64,000 bases of DNA from Paraburkholderia sp. BCC1886 (GTDB lineage: Bacteria; Pseudomonadota; Gammaproteobacteria; Burkholderiales; Burkholderiaceae): contig NZ_CAAJGK010000129.1 in NCBI RefSeq assembly GCF_900996245.1, forward strand, positions 124,001 to 188,000. Direction: 5' to 3'. This document shows positions 43,306 to 52,741 of the stretch, one piece after another. The translations under genes and the position numbers were made by a program. The first letter of the stretch is position 1. The number at the start of each line of letters is the position of its first letter. The notes below the pieces were generated by a model. That model did no database searches, was not told the origin of the DNA, and worked only from the letters and a program-made list of their open reading frames with translations.

Positions 43306-44664
43306 ATGTCCGACACAATCGATCGAGCCCATCAACTGGACGACCTGCTGAGCAATGCCGTGCAGGACGACCGTGAAAACGGCGTGTTCCGCTGCCGGCG
43401 CGACATCTTTACGAACGCGGAGTTGTACGAGCTCGAGATGAAGCACATCTTCGAGAGCAACTGGGTCTATCTCGCGCACGAAAGCCAGATTCCGAACAAC
43501 AACGATTACTACACGACATGGATCGGCCGTCAGCCGATCGTCATCACCCGCGACAAGGCCGGCGAACTGCATGCGGTCATCAACGCCTGCGCGCACAAGG
43601 GCGCGATGCTATGCCGTCGCAAGCACGGCAATAAAGGCAGCTTCACCTGCCCGTTTCACGGCTGGACGTTTTCCAATGCCGGCAAGCTGCTCAAGGTGAA
43701 GGACGAAAAAACCACCGAGTATCCAGTGCAGTTCAACAAGTCGGGCTCGCACGATCTGCGCAAGGTGGCGCGCTTCCAGAGCTATCAGGGCTTCCTGTTC
43801 GGCAGCCTGAATCCGGACGTGATGCCGCTCGAAGATTACCTCGGCGAGACCCGCGTCATCATCGACCAGATCGTGGCGCAAGCACCGAACGGCATCGAAG
43901 TGCTGCGCGGCAACTCCTCGTATATCTACGACGGCAACTGGAAGATGCAGATGGAAAACGGCTGCGACGGTTATCACGTCAGCACCGTGCACTGGAACTA
44001 CGCGGCGACGATGGGCCGGCGCAAGGAAGAGGGCACCAAAGCGGTGGACGCGAACGGCTGGAGCAAGTCCGTCGCCGGCGTGTACGGTTTCGAGCATGGC
44101 CACATTCTGCTGTGGACCAACTCGATGAACCCGGAAGTCCGGCCGGTCTACGAACACCGCGATGAAATCGCATCGCGGGTCGGCGAAGACAAGGCGAAGT
44201 TCATCGTCAACCAGACCCGCAATCTGTGCCTCTATCCGAACGTCTTCCTGATGGACCAGTTCAGCACGCAGATCCGTGTCGTGCGTCCCATCGGCGTCGA
44301 CAGGACCGAGGTCAGCATCTTCTGCTTTGCGCCGAAGGGCGAGAGCGCTCAAAGCCGCGCGACCCGCATTCGCCAGTACGAAGACTTCTTCAACGTGACC
44401 GGCATGGGCACGAGCGACGACCTCGAAGAGTTCCGCGCATGCCAGTCCGGCTACGCGGGGTCGACGCCGATGTGGAACGACCTCTCGCGTGGCGCGCCGC
44501 TGTGGATTCACGGCCCCGACGAGAACGCGAAACGCATGGGCCTGAAGCCGCTCATTTCCGGCGAACGCAGCGAGGACGAAGGCCTGTTCGTGGTCCAGCA
44601 CGAGTACTGGGTTCAGACGATGCGCGAGGCGCTGCAGAAAGAACACGCGGAGACGACGGTATGA
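43306..44664 (+). CDS. benA: Benzoate 1,2-dioxygenase alpha subunit
   Basis: A 452-residue large subunit of a ring-hydroxylating dioxygenase. The Rieske centre is CAHKG...CPFHGW (C95, H97, C115, H118). The mononuclear iron ligands lie in NGCDGYHVSTVH with a later Asp. With BenB and BenC it converts benzoate to 1,2-dihydroxycyclohexa-3,5-diene-1-carboxylate. The ATG at 43306 follows aggagg. The stop overlaps benB by ATGA. Confidence 0.94.
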   Translation: MSDTIDRAHQLDDLLSNAVQDDRENGVFRCRRDIFTNAELYELEMKHIFESNWVYLAHESQIPNNNDYYTTWIGRQPIVITRDKAGELHAVINACAHKGAMLCRRKHGNKGSFTCPFHGWTFSNAGKLLKVKDEKTTEYPVQFNKSGSHDLRKVARFQSYQGFLFGSLNPDVMPLEDYLGETRVIIDQIVAQAPNGIEVLRGNSSYIYDGNWKMQMENGCDGYHVSTVHWNYAATMGRRKEEGTKAVDANGWSKSVAGVYGFEHGHILLWTNSMNPEVRPVYEHRDEIASRVGEDKAKFIVNQTRNLCLYPNVFLMDQFSTQIRVVRPIGVDRTEVSIFCFAPKGESAQSRATRIRQYEDFFNVTGMGTSDDLEEFRACQSGYAGSTPMWNDLSRGAPLWIHGPDENAKRMGLKPLISGERSEDEGLFVVQHEYWVQTMREALQKEHAETTV

Positions 44665-45149
44665 GCTTCGACTACCAGACGATCTGCAACGCGCTGTATC
44701 GCGAAGCGCGCTTTCTGGACGACCGCGAATGGGACGAGTGGCTGGCCTGCTACACGGAGGACGTCAGCTACTGGATGCCGGCGTGGGACGACGACGACCG
44801 GCTGACGGACGACCCGCATAGCCAGATATCCCTGATGTACTACCCGGACCGCGGCGGTCTGGAAGACCGGGTGTTCCGCATCAAGACCGAACGCAGCGGC
44901 GCGTCGATGCCCGAGCCGAGAACGAGTCATAACGTGACCAACGTCGAAGTGCTGGCCGAGCGTGAGAACGAAGTGGATGTTCGCTACAACTTCAACACGC
45001 TGAACCACCGCTACAAGGTGACCGATCTGTTTTTCGGCACGATCTACGTCACGTTTCGCCGGGTCGGCGAGCGGTTGCTCATTGCCAATAAAAGAATCGC
45101 GTTGAAGAACGACTATATCCGCCAGGTGCTCGACGTCTATCACGTCTGA
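44661..45149 (+). CDS. benB: Benzoate 1,2-dioxygenase beta subunit
   Basis: A 162-residue small subunit (FYREARFLDD-type start, DPHSQISLMYYPDRGGLEDRV, RTSHNVTNVEVL) forming the alpha3beta3 oxygenase with BenA. It has no metal sites. The ATG at 44661 overlaps the benA stop. A 55-nt gap with a small gccgaagcg repeat separates it from benC. Confidence 0.93.
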   Translation: MSFDYQTICNALYREARFLDDREWDEWLACYTEDVSYWMPAWDDDDRLTDDPHSQISLMYYPDRGGLEDRVFRIKTERSGASMPEPRTSHNVTNVEVLAERENEVDVRYNFNTLNHRYKVTDLFFGTIYVTFRRVGERLLIANKRIALKNDYIRQVLDVYHV

Positions 45150-45204
45150 GGGAAGGGCCGAAGCGGCCGAAGCGGCAGGAACGGGACAGCAAGCAGGAGG
45201 CACG

Positions 45205-46233
45205 ATGACCAGCTACAACATCGCATTGAATTTCGAAGACGGCGTCACCCGTTTCGTCGAATGCAAGGCCGGCGAGAAAGTTCTCGACGCGGCTTTTCGC
45301 GCAAAGATCAACCTGCCGATGGATTGCTCCGACGGCGTGTGCGGCACCTGCAAGTGCCGCGCGGAAAGCGGCAGTTACGACCTCGGCGACGATTACATCG
45401 AAGACGCGCTGAGCGAGGACGAAAAGGACAGCGGTCTCGTTCTGACCTGCCAGATGGTGCCCGCCAGCGACTGCGTGATTGCGGTGCCGGCCTCGTCGGC
45501 GGTCTGCAAGACGGAACATAGCAGCTTTACCGCAACCGTCACGCGGGTCGAAGCGCATAACGATGCCGCCGTCGTACTCGAACTCGATGTCGATGCCGGC
45601 GCTGCCGCGCCGGTGTTCCTCGCGGGTCAGTACGTCAACATCGACGTGCCGGGCAGCGGGTTGCACCGTTCGTATTCGTTCTCGTCGGCGCCGGGCGAAA
45701 AACGGATCAGCTTTCTGATCAAGAAGATTCCCGGTGGCGTCATGAGCACGTGGCTCGAATCCGCGAAACCGGGCGAGACGACGCGATTGACGGGGCCGCT
45801 CGGGAGCTTCTATCTGCGCCCCGTCGAGCGTGCGTTGCTGTTTCTCGCGGGCGGCACGGGGCTCGCGCCGTTCCTGTCGATGCTCGAAGTGCTGGTACGC
45901 CAGAACGCGCAGCAGAAAGTGCATCTGATCTATGGCGTCACACGCGAGCTCGACCTCGTGCAGGTCGAGGCCATCGAAGCGTATGCCGCGAAGCTGCCGA
46001 ACTTCACGCATAGCACCGTGGTGGCGGATGCTCAGTCGAATCATCCGCGCAAAGGCTGGGTCACGCAGCATATGCCGCCCGAGGCGCTGAACGATGGCGA
46101 CGTCGATGTCTATTTGTGCGGACCGCCGCCGATGGTCGATGCCGTACGCAAATATTTCGACGACACCGGTGTCAAGCCCAACAGCTTCCACTACGAAAAA
46201 TTCACGCCGAACGCCGAGCCGCAAACCGCGTGA
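45205..46233 (+). CDS. benC: Benzoate 1,2-dioxygenase reductase
   Basis: A 342-residue electron-transfer subunit: an N-terminal plant-type [2Fe-2S] ferredoxin domain (CSDGVCGTCKC with a later TCQMVP cysteine), an FAD domain (HRSYSFSSAPG) and an NADH domain (LFLAGGTGLAPFLSMLE). It passes NADH electrons to the BenAB Rieske centre. The ATG at 45205 follows aggagg. Confidence 0.94.
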   Translation: MTSYNIALNFEDGVTRFVECKAGEKVLDAAFRAKINLPMDCSDGVCGTCKCRAESGSYDLGDDYIEDALSEDEKDSGLVLTCQMVPASDCVIAVPASSAVCKTEHSSFTATVTRVEAHNDAAVVLELDVDAGAAAPVFLAGQYVNIDVPGSGLHRSYSFSSAPGEKRISFLIKKIPGGVMSTWLESAKPGETTRLTGPLGSFYLRPVERALLFLAGGTGLAPFLSMLEVLVRQNAQQKVHLIYGVTRELDLVQVEAIEAYAAKLPNFTHSTVVADAQSNHPRKGWVTQHMPPEALNDGDVDVYLCGPPPMVDAVRKYFDDTGVKPNSFHYEKFTPNAEPQTA

Positions 46234-46362
46234 TCGGACTATGCACGGGCGGTATGGAAGTAGTCGCGATCAGTATTGGACGACGTCGCGAGCAGTCTCG
46301 TACGCTGTGACCCATCATTCCATACACAACAATCGATCCGCACGCGCAAGCAGGGAGACATC

Positions 46363-47700
46363 GTGAACCAGCCTATCAGTATTTCATCGCTCATCGATCG
46401 GGAGCCGTTGCGCCCGTATCAATGGGCCATCTTTCTTCTCTGTTTCGCGACGGCGTTATTCGACGGATTCGATACGCAGGCCATCGCGTACACCGGTCCG
46501 GCGATCGTCGCGGCGTTCGGTCTTAAAGCCGGCGATCTCGCGCCGATCCTGATTGCCGGCACGCTCGGCATGACTATCGGCGCGATGACCCTCGGCCTCG
46601 TCGGTGACCGGGTCGGTCGTCGTCCCGCGCTGCTGGGCGGTGTCGCCGTTTTCAGTATTGCGTCGTTGCTGACCGCTTTTTCCACCAGCACCGTGCAGAT
46701 TCTGTCGCTGCGTTTTCTGGCCGGCCTCGGCATGGGCGGTTGCACGCCGGTGCTGCTCGCGCTTGCTGCGGAATATGGCTGTGCGCGTCATCGCGGTTCG
46801 ATCATGACCGGCGTGCTGCTCGGCCTGCCGGCCGGCGCGATGCTGGGTGGCCTGCTCGCCGCGCGCATGATGCCGGCAATCGGCTGGCAGGGCGTGTTCA
46901 TCGTGGGCGGCGGCGCGCCGTTGCTGTTGCTCGTGGTGCTGTACTTCGCACTGCCGGAATCGTTGCAGTATCTGGTCAATCGTGGCGGCAGTGCGAACGC
47001 GTCGCGCGTGCATCGAACCCTGCGCCGCATCCTGAGCGTTCCCCTTGCGGCCGATACGCGTTTCCAGCTACCCGAATCGGCGGCCAGGGCCAGCGTCGCG
47101 GCGCTCTTCAAGCATGGCAACGCGCGCAACACCATCGCGATCTGGGCGGTCTATCTGTGCAACTGGGTGGCGTGGTTCATGTTCCTGTCGTGGCTGCCCA
47201 CCGTGCTGAAAGCGGCAGGCCTGCCCGCAGCGCAGGCGCCGATGGGCACCGTCATCGTGAATGCCGTGTTCATCGTCTGCGCGATCCCGCTGTCCGTCCT
47301 GTTGCCGCGTGTGAGCACCCGTAAGCTGCTGATCGTGTTGCTGGGTCTCGGCATTGCGATCTCGATCGGCCTCTCGTATGCAGGCACGTCGTGGGGACTG
47401 GTGTTCGTGCTGGCCGGCGCGGCGGGGTTGGGCATCGGCGGGCAACAGATCGCGCTGAACTATCTGGTGGTCGGCGCGTACCCGACGGCCTTGCGTGCCA
47501 CCGCTACGGGCTGGGCTATCGGCATGGGCCGGGTCGGCGCGATTGCCGGTTCCGCGGTGGGCGGCACGGTGCTCGGCTTCGGCGGTCCCGGCGGCTTCTA
47601 TCTGGCGCTGGCGGTTCCGCTGGCCGCGGCCTTACTCGCCGTGATGGCAATTCGCATCAACGGCCGCGTGCCCGATGGCACGCTGATCGCCGCGCACTGA
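46363..47700 (+). CDS. benK: Aromatic acid:H+ symporter (BenK/AAHS family)
   Basis: A 445-residue MFS permease with about 12 helices. The first helix carries FDGFDTQAIAY and the loop GLVGDRVGRRPALLG, both signatures of the AAHS family of benzoate and hydroxybenzoate importers. Translation likely begins at GTG 46363, preceded by gggag. It follows benC by 129 nt, in the normal place for a benzoate importer. Substrate identity is inferred from the operon. Confidence 0.86.
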   Translation: MNQPISISSLIDREPLRPYQWAIFLLCFATALFDGFDTQAIAYTGPAIVAAFGLKAGDLAPILIAGTLGMTIGAMTLGLVGDRVGRRPALLGGVAVFSIASLLTAFSTSTVQILSLRFLAGLGMGGCTPVLLALAAEYGCARHRGSIMTGVLLGLPAGAMLGGLLAARMMPAIGWQGVFIVGGGAPLLLLVVLYFALPESLQYLVNRGGSANASRVHRTLRRILSVPLAADTRFQLPESAARASVAALFKHGNARNTIAIWAVYLCNWVAWFMFLSWLPTVLKAAGLPAAQAPMGTVIVNAVFIVCAIPLSVLLPRVSTRKLLIVLLGLGIAISIGLSYAGTSWGLVFVLAGAAGLGIGGQQIALNYLVVGAYPTALRATATGWAIGMGRVGAIAGSAVGGTVLGFGGPGGFYLALAVPLAAALLAVMAIRINGRVPDGTLIAAH

Positions 47701-47714
47701 GTCTTATCCCTGTT

Positions 47715-47755
47715 AAAGCCAGTTGGCCGTCGCACGCCAACTGGCTTTCTGTTTC
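47715..47755 (+). terminator. Rho-independent terminator between benK and benD
   Basis: A 13-bp perfect stem, aaagccagttggc (47715-47727) and gccaactggcttt (47736-47748), with an eight-base loop and a T-rich tail (ctgtttc). It should end or weaken the ben transcript before benD. Confidence 0.8.
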
Positions 47756-47782
47756 GACATTCACCGTAGCATCGGGAACCGT

Positions 47783-48559
47783 ATGAACACGCAACGATTT
47801 GCAGGCAAAGTGATGGTCGTGACCGGCGCCGCTCAAGGCATCGGTCGCGCCGTCGCGCTTCGCGCTGCCGCCGAAGGGGCCAAGGTCGTCTTCGTCGATC
47901 GCGCCGACTTCGTCCACGAAGTGGCCGCCGAAGCAGAAGGCGCGGACACCGCTGCCTTCATGGCCGACCTCGAGACGTACGAGGGCGCCGCATCGGCGTT
48001 GGCGTTCGCCGCACAACGGTTTGGCGGCATCGACATTCTGATCAACGGGGTGGGCGGCGCCATTCGCATGCGTCCGTACGCCGAGTTCGAACCGGCGCAG
48101 ATCGATGCGGAAGTGCGCCGCTCGCTGATGCCGACGCTTTACGGCTGCCATGCCGTCCTGCCTCATCTGCTCGAGCGCGGCGGCGGCACCATCGTCAATA
48201 TTTCGTCGAACGCGACGCGCGGCATCCGGCGCGTGCCTTATTCGGCGGCGAAGGGCGGCATCAACGCGTTGACGCAATCGCTGGCGATGGAATACGCGGA
48301 ACAGCACATTCGTGTGGTCGCGATCGCAACCGGTGGGACCGAGGCGCCGGCGCGACGCATTCCGCGCAATGCCGCCGGCGACACCGAGCAGGAGAAACAG
48401 TGGATGAGCGAAGCAGTCGAGCAGGTGACGCAATCGACCTTCTTCAAGCGCTACGGCAACATCGACGAACAGGTCGGGCCGATTCTCTTTCTGGCTTCGG
48501 ACGAGGCCAGCTATATCACCGGGTCCGTGCTGCCGGTTGCCGGCGGCGATACGGGTTGA
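47783..48559 (+). CDS. benD: Dihydroxycyclohexadiene carboxylate dehydrogenase
   Basis: A 258-residue SDR that oxidises the BenABC diol to catechol with release of CO2, passing electrons to NAD. The Rossmann motif is TGAAQGIGRAV, the catalytic serine is in NISSNATRG and the tyrosine/lysine pair in YSAAKGG. The ATG at 47783 gives a normal N terminus. It lies just past a terminator, so benD may use a weak promoter or read-through. It is convergent with the GTPase genes. Confidence 0.9.
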   Translation: MNTQRFAGKVMVVTGAAQGIGRAVALRAAAEGAKVVFVDRADFVHEVAAEAEGADTAAFMADLETYEGAASALAFAAQRFGGIDILINGVGGAIRMRPYAEFEPAQIDAEVRRSLMPTLYGCHAVLPHLLERGGGTIVNISSNATRGIRRVPYSAAKGGINALTQSLAMEYAEQHIRVVAIATGGTEAPARRIPRNAAGDTEQEKQWMSEAVEQVTQSTFFKRYGNIDEQVGPILFLASDEASYITGSVLPVAGGDTG

Positions 48560-48592
48560 ACGAGCGACTGCGTCCCGAAGCCTCAGGCAGGC

Positions 48593-50143
48593 TCAAGCGG
48601 TTTCTTCGCGCAGTTCCCGTTTGAGTTCGAACAGGCGCTGCTCGTAATCGCGAACGCAATGGGACAGACGGTCGGCACGTTGCGCTAACCGCTGGATGGA
48701 CTCGCGGCACGGGTCCGTCACCGTTCTCGTCAGGTGCTGCAGCCGTCTGAGCGTTGCCTGTTGCAGCGCGTTATACAGCTTCTCGTCACTGAGATTGCCT
48801 TGCTGGATCAGGTCGCCGATGTCGAGCGGTTCGGCATCGGGCAGCAAATCGGACAGGTCGATTACGTAGCCGCCGAGCGTTGCACGGGCTTCCTGAATGA
48901 AACGCGCGCTGACTGCTTGGGAATAGCGTTCGATGAGCGACACCCAATCCCGCTCGGCCGCATATTCTTCGATCAGTCCCGGCAGCGTGGGCACGACGTG
49001 ACGCCAAACCGATTGCGTAATCTGCTTCTCGTCGTCATCGAGTTCGAGCCTCGCGTTATCCAAAGACGTCTGCAAGGCCGTCAGAAGAGGCAGCAACCGA
49101 GCCACGAGCCAGCCTGCCACGTTCTCTTCCATATGATGCAGGCGGATCTCGGCCTGCTTGCGCGCCTTATAGGCGAGAGTCGGTTCCGCACTTGCAAGCA
49201 GACTGGCAAATAGCCGCTCGAAGCCGGCGTCGGCCATCGCGGTCGGCGTGACACCTTCCGCTCGTGCAGTGTGAGAAGAAACGGAGAGCGGCGCTCGGAG
49301 CAGCGCCACGTCGACGCCCATCATGTGAAGCTTTTCTCGCGCCCGAGTCTCGACGTCGGCTTCCTGCATCGCGCGATTCCGGGCGCTCTTGTTGCATAGA
49401 CGCTTGCAGATTTCGCCGTCGATTTCATCCTCGTCGTAGAAGTCGCTGCGCGTAATGACCGGCAGCAGCGGCTTGTTACGGCGCAATTCGCGGCTGAGCT
49501 GCTCGAGTTCCTGCACCTGTCCGGGCGACGCCGAACTCGTGAGCCACAGCAGTGCGTCCGCGCTTTCGGTAAAGCGCTGCGTCAGGGCCGCGTTCTCGCG
49601 TGTGACGGAGTGCAGGCCGGGCGTGTCGAGCAGCACCAGATTGTCGCCGAGACGCACGCCTTGCAGGCGCGCCGTGGTTTCGGTCGCGCCTTCGTCGAGG
49701 CGCTGTGCGGTCTCGACAATACGGCCGCCGCTCACATGAAAATAGTGGGCCGGCTTGCCGTGTGCAGCAAAGCGGTCCGCCAGAAAATTACAGAACGAGC
49801 TCTTGCCCGAGTTGAATTTGCCGAACACCAGCAGCACGACCTGGTCATGGAACGTATCGGCCAGCGTATGCGCCGGCAGCAGTTCTTCCCACTGTTGCGA
49901 CCAGGTGCGCAGGCTGTCCTGCAGCAGCGTATCGATCGCATCGGCCTCGCGAGCCGGCTTCGTCTCTTTGGCGAATCCCGTGTGGGCCAAACGGCGGCTG
50001 TGCAGATCCGTGCTTAATCCGGTCAGCCAGGCGTCGAGCGAGCGCAAGCTCTCGTCGACATCCTGCGTGCCGGCTTCGAGCGCGTCGAGGCGCCCGATAA
50101 AGCGCTGCTCGTTCGTCATGCTGCCTGTGGGTTCGCTATTCAT
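48593..50143 (-). CDS. Dynamin-like GTPase, second of a tandem pair
   Basis: A 516-residue GTPase. The P-loop is GKFNSGKSS (~108-116), the G3 motif LDTPGLHS and the G4-like TRSDF. The region after the G domain is helical and charged, without a clear transmembrane segment, like bacterial dynamin/LeoA-type proteins that tubulate or sense membranes. It starts with ATG overlapping the stop of the first GTPase (ATGA). Both lie downstream of catBCA on the same strand. An oligomeric pair with the first GTPase is likely; the cellular role is unknown. Confidence 0.72.
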   Translation of the reverse strand: MNSEPTGSMTNEQRFIGRLDALEAGTQDVDESLRSLDAWLTGLSTDLHSRRLAHTGFAKETKPAREADAIDTLLQDSLRTWSQQWEELLPAHTLADTFHDQVVLLVFGKFNSGKSSFCNFLADRFAAHGKPAHYFHVSGGRIVETAQRLDEGATETTARLQGVRLGDNLVLLDTPGLHSVTRENAALTQRFTESADALLWLTSSASPGQVQELEQLSRELRRNKPLLPVITRSDFYDEDEIDGEICKRLCNKSARNRAMQEADVETRAREKLHMMGVDVALLRAPLSVSSHTARAEGVTPTAMADAGFERLFASLLASAEPTLAYKARKQAEIRLHHMEENVAGWLVARLLPLLTALQTSLDNARLELDDDEKQITQSVWRHVVPTLPGLIEEYAAERDWVSLIERYSQAVSARFIQEARATLGGYVIDLSDLLPDAEPLDIGDLIQQGNLSDEKLYNALQQATLRRLQHLTRTVTDPCRESIQRLAQRADRLSHCVRDYEQRLFELKRELREETA

Positions 50144-51396
50144 ACGTCGAGGCCGAATGCCCGCAATGCGAGCGACGCGTCGGTCGACTGCGCGAGTGAG
50201 CGTTGCGTCTCGTCGATTTGCGCGGCCAGCTTCCTGCGATCCGCGGAGAGTTCGAAATAGCGCGTGAAGTCCTGTTGCATGCGTTGCCGGCCCGTCGGCT
50301 CGCAAAAAATCCTGCGCAGATCCCGACGCAGTTTGACCGAGATGCCCATTACAGCGACCATCACGGAGTTCAGGCTGTTCGAGGCGACCTGCTGTTCCTG
50401 GGGCAGCGCAGTCACGCCATGCCCGATCAGCACGGCGTCGATCTCCATGCAGGCACGCGAGTACGCATTCTGCATCCGGTTGCGTTCCAGTTTGCCCGCC
50501 GTGATGCCGTAGACGTCCTTGGCGCTGTCGGGAACGGACGCATGGTCTTCGCCGAGGTCGTTCAACAACGCTTCGATCGTCGCGCTGACTTTACCGATCA
50601 CCGCTTCGAGGCTCGCGTCGAAATGGCGACGCTCGCGTTGCTGCCGCTCGCGCAGCGCGTCGAGCGATGCCGCGCGTTCTGTCGACAGTAACGAGAGTTC
50701 GTGATGAATGTCACGCAGATGCAGTGCGCGTTCGTGCCGGCGTGCCTGCGCTACGCCGCCGAGCGCTTCGCGCAGCGTCGCGCGCAACGCAGGAATACCG
50801 CTCTTTTGCAGAAGAAGCTGCTTGCCGTCGTCGATGCCCTTACGGTTGCGCGCGGAAGAGGTGACATGCAAAGGCACGTCGCGTAACTGCGCGTGCAGCG
50901 CGTCGCGTACGTGTTGAAGCTCGCTCTCGTCGGGTAACTGATCGACTTGCGACAGCACGAAAAAGGTCCTGCGCTGCGTCCTGCTGTCGTCCTCGCACAG
51001 CCGAGCGAAAAACGTGCGTTCGTTCGCGTCCAGTTCGCCTTCTCTGGCGGAATGCACGAACAGCCGCAGATCGGCCTCGAGCCAGGCAGCGCGCGCGGCA
51101 TGACGGTCGTCTTCGGTGCCGACATCCGCATCGAGACCGGGCGCGTCGAGCCAGCGCACGCCATCGTGCTGGCTATCGGACAGGCTCACCGTTTCGCGCC
51201 GGTCGGCCACGGCGAACCGGTCTTGGCCAATCAGCTCGTTTAGTAGACGACTTTTGCCGTGGTTGTATTTGCCGATGACCGTGACGGTCGGCGCTGCATC
51301 CTGAGCCAGAATTTGCAGACGCAGCAGATCGTCCGTCCGGTCCGGCAGGACGGCCACGATGGCATCGGCCGCCTGCTTACGCGTTTCGCCAGACAA
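50140..51396 (-). CDS. Dynamin-like GTPase, first of a tandem pair
   Basis: A 418-residue GTPase with P-loop GKYNHGKSR (~42-50), G3 LDAPGLDAD and G4-like SQVDQ. The rest is helical (ERQQRERRHFDASLEAVIGKV) and ends in a charged coiled-coil-like region. Translation is best placed at TTG 51396, because ggagg lies six bases before it; an ATG at 51400 is in another frame. It begins only 45 nt after the catA stop with no hairpin in between, so it may be part of the cat transcript. Confidence 0.72.
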   Translation of the reverse strand: MSGETRKQAADAIVAVLPDRTDDLLRLQILAQDAAPTVTVIGKYNHGKSRLLNELIGQDRFAVADRRETVSLSDSQHDGVRWLDAPGLDADVGTEDDRHAARAAWLEADLRLFVHSAREGELDANERTFFARLCEDDSRTQRRTFFVLSQVDQLPDESELQHVRDALHAQLRDVPLHVTSSARNRKGIDDGKQLLLQKSGIPALRATLREALGGVAQARRHERALHLRDIHHELSLLSTERAASLDALRERQQRERRHFDASLEAVIGKVSATIEALLNDLGEDHASVPDSAKDVYGITAGKLERNRMQNAYSRACMEIDAVLIGHGVTALPQEQQVASNSLNSVMVAVMGISVKLRRDLRRIFCEPTGRQRMQQDFTRYFELSADRRKLAAQIDETQRSLAQSTDASLALRAFGLDV

Positions 51397-51441
51397 GCAT
51401 GGCCTCCGGTTCGAGTATTTTTCTAGATGGCTTTTAAACGA

Positions 51442-52377
51442 TCACGCCGTCGCAGCGGCGCGCAACCGGTTGACCAGCTGATTATCCTTGCCGCCCACGA
51501 GCCCGCTCAACGTCACGTTGAACTCGATCGACTTGTACGCGTCGTCTTTCAGACCCAACGCCGCGCCGCCTGTCTTTTCGACGACTTTCGGAATCAGTTC
51601 TTCGCGCGTGGCGTAGGCGAAGTCGTCCCAGATCAGCGGATCGCCTTCGATGTTGAACTGTGTGGTCAGCTTGCGATGGCCGTCGGCGCTGGTGAAGATA
51701 TGCACGTGGGCCGGACGGTTACCGTGGCGCGCCAGCACGTTCAGCAATTGCTGCGTCGACCCGTGCGGCGGGCATCCGTAACCCACTGGCATGAGCGTGC
51801 GGAATTCGTACTTGCCGTCCGCGCCGGTTCTGACCGCACCGCGCAGATTGAAATCGCTTTGTGCGCCCGTCGGGTCGAAATGCGAGTAAAAGCCCTTCGA
51901 ATTGGCGTGCCAGCATTCGACCACTGCGCCTTCGAGCGGCTGTCCATCAGGACCTGTGACCGTGCCGTGAATCACGAGCGGACCTGCGTCGGCATCCGGG
52001 TCGACATCGAGCTTCGCCATGCCGTCACGCACCGGCGCGCCTGCGTAATACAGCGGTCCTTCGATCGTTCTCGGGGTGGCGCCGGTAATGCCGGCTTCCT
52101 TGTCTTCGGCGTCCATGCGGATGTCGAGATACTTCTCGAGGCCGAGCCCGGCCGCGAGCAGCGCGGCTTCACCGTCCTGACCGAGTTTGTTCAGATAGTT
52201 GATGCCGAGCCAGACTTCGTCCGGCGTAATGTCCAGCTCGTCGATGGCTTTGAAGAGGTCGCTCAGCAGACGGTGGCAGACCTGCTTCATGCGGGGATTG
52301 CCTTCGTCGGAGTTAAGGTTGACGGCGGCCGCCAGCAGTTGCTGGACTTCCTTGCTATCGAATACGTTGACGCTCAT
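51442..52377 (-). CDS. catA: Catechol 1,2-dioxygenase
   Basis: A 311-residue intradiol dioxygenase that opens catechol to cis,cis-muconate. The non-heme Fe(III) ligands are a tyrosine in IEGPLYYAGAP, one in GYGCPPHG, and two histidines in RPAHVHIF. An N-terminal helical linker domain is present as usual. It is the third gene of catBCA. Confidence 0.95.
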   Translation of the reverse strand: MSVNVFDSKEVQQLLAAAVNLNSDEGNPRMKQVCHRLLSDLFKAIDELDITPDEVWLGINYLNKLGQDGEAALLAAGLGLEKYLDIRMDAEDKEAGITGATPRTIEGPLYYAGAPVRDGMAKLDVDPDADAGPLVIHGTVTGPDGQPLEGAVVECWHANSKGFYSHFDPTGAQSDFNLRGAVRTGADGKYEFRTLMPVGYGCPPHGSTQQLLNVLARHGNRPAHVHIFTSADGHRKLTTQFNIEGDPLIWDDFAYATREELIPKVVEKTGGAALGLKDDAYKSIEFNVTLSGLVGGKDNQLVNRLRAAATA

Positions 52378-52420
52378 GATTTTCGTCTCCTTGTGGTTGT
52401 GGGGTCGGTAACAGCGCAGC

Positions 52421-52711
52421 TTACGATTCGTCGTCGCGAATCGACGACGGGTGGCGGCACAGCGGCGTCACCGCAATTTTCATGTACGGGAAGAGCGGCA
52501 GGCCGATCAGAATCTCGTGCAGTTCGGCGTTGCTCGCCACGTCGAAGATGCTGTAGTTCGCATACTCGCCGGCGATGCGCCAGATATGCGGCCACTTGCC
52601 GCTACGCTGCAGTTCCTGCGAGTAAGCCTTTTCGCGCAGCTTGATTTCATTCGCGACGTCGGCGGGCATGTCGACGGGAATGTTCACGTCCATTCGTACG
52701 TGGTAAAGCAT
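52421..52711 (-). CDS. catC: Muconolactone delta-isomerase
   Basis: A 96-residue small isomerase starting MLYHVRMDVNIP, with EKAYSQELQRSGKW and the ending LPLFPYMKIAVTPL. It converts muconolactone to 3-oxoadipate enol-lactone. It lies between catB and catA in the usual catBCA order. Confidence 0.95.
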   Translation of the reverse strand: MLYHVRMDVNIPVDMPADVANEIKLREKAYSQELQRSGKWPHIWRIAGEYANYSIFDVASNAELHEILIGLPLFPYMKIAVTPLCRHPSSIRDDES

Positions 52712-52741
52712 GGAAAGTGTCCTTTTTTGTGGGGTGTTCTG

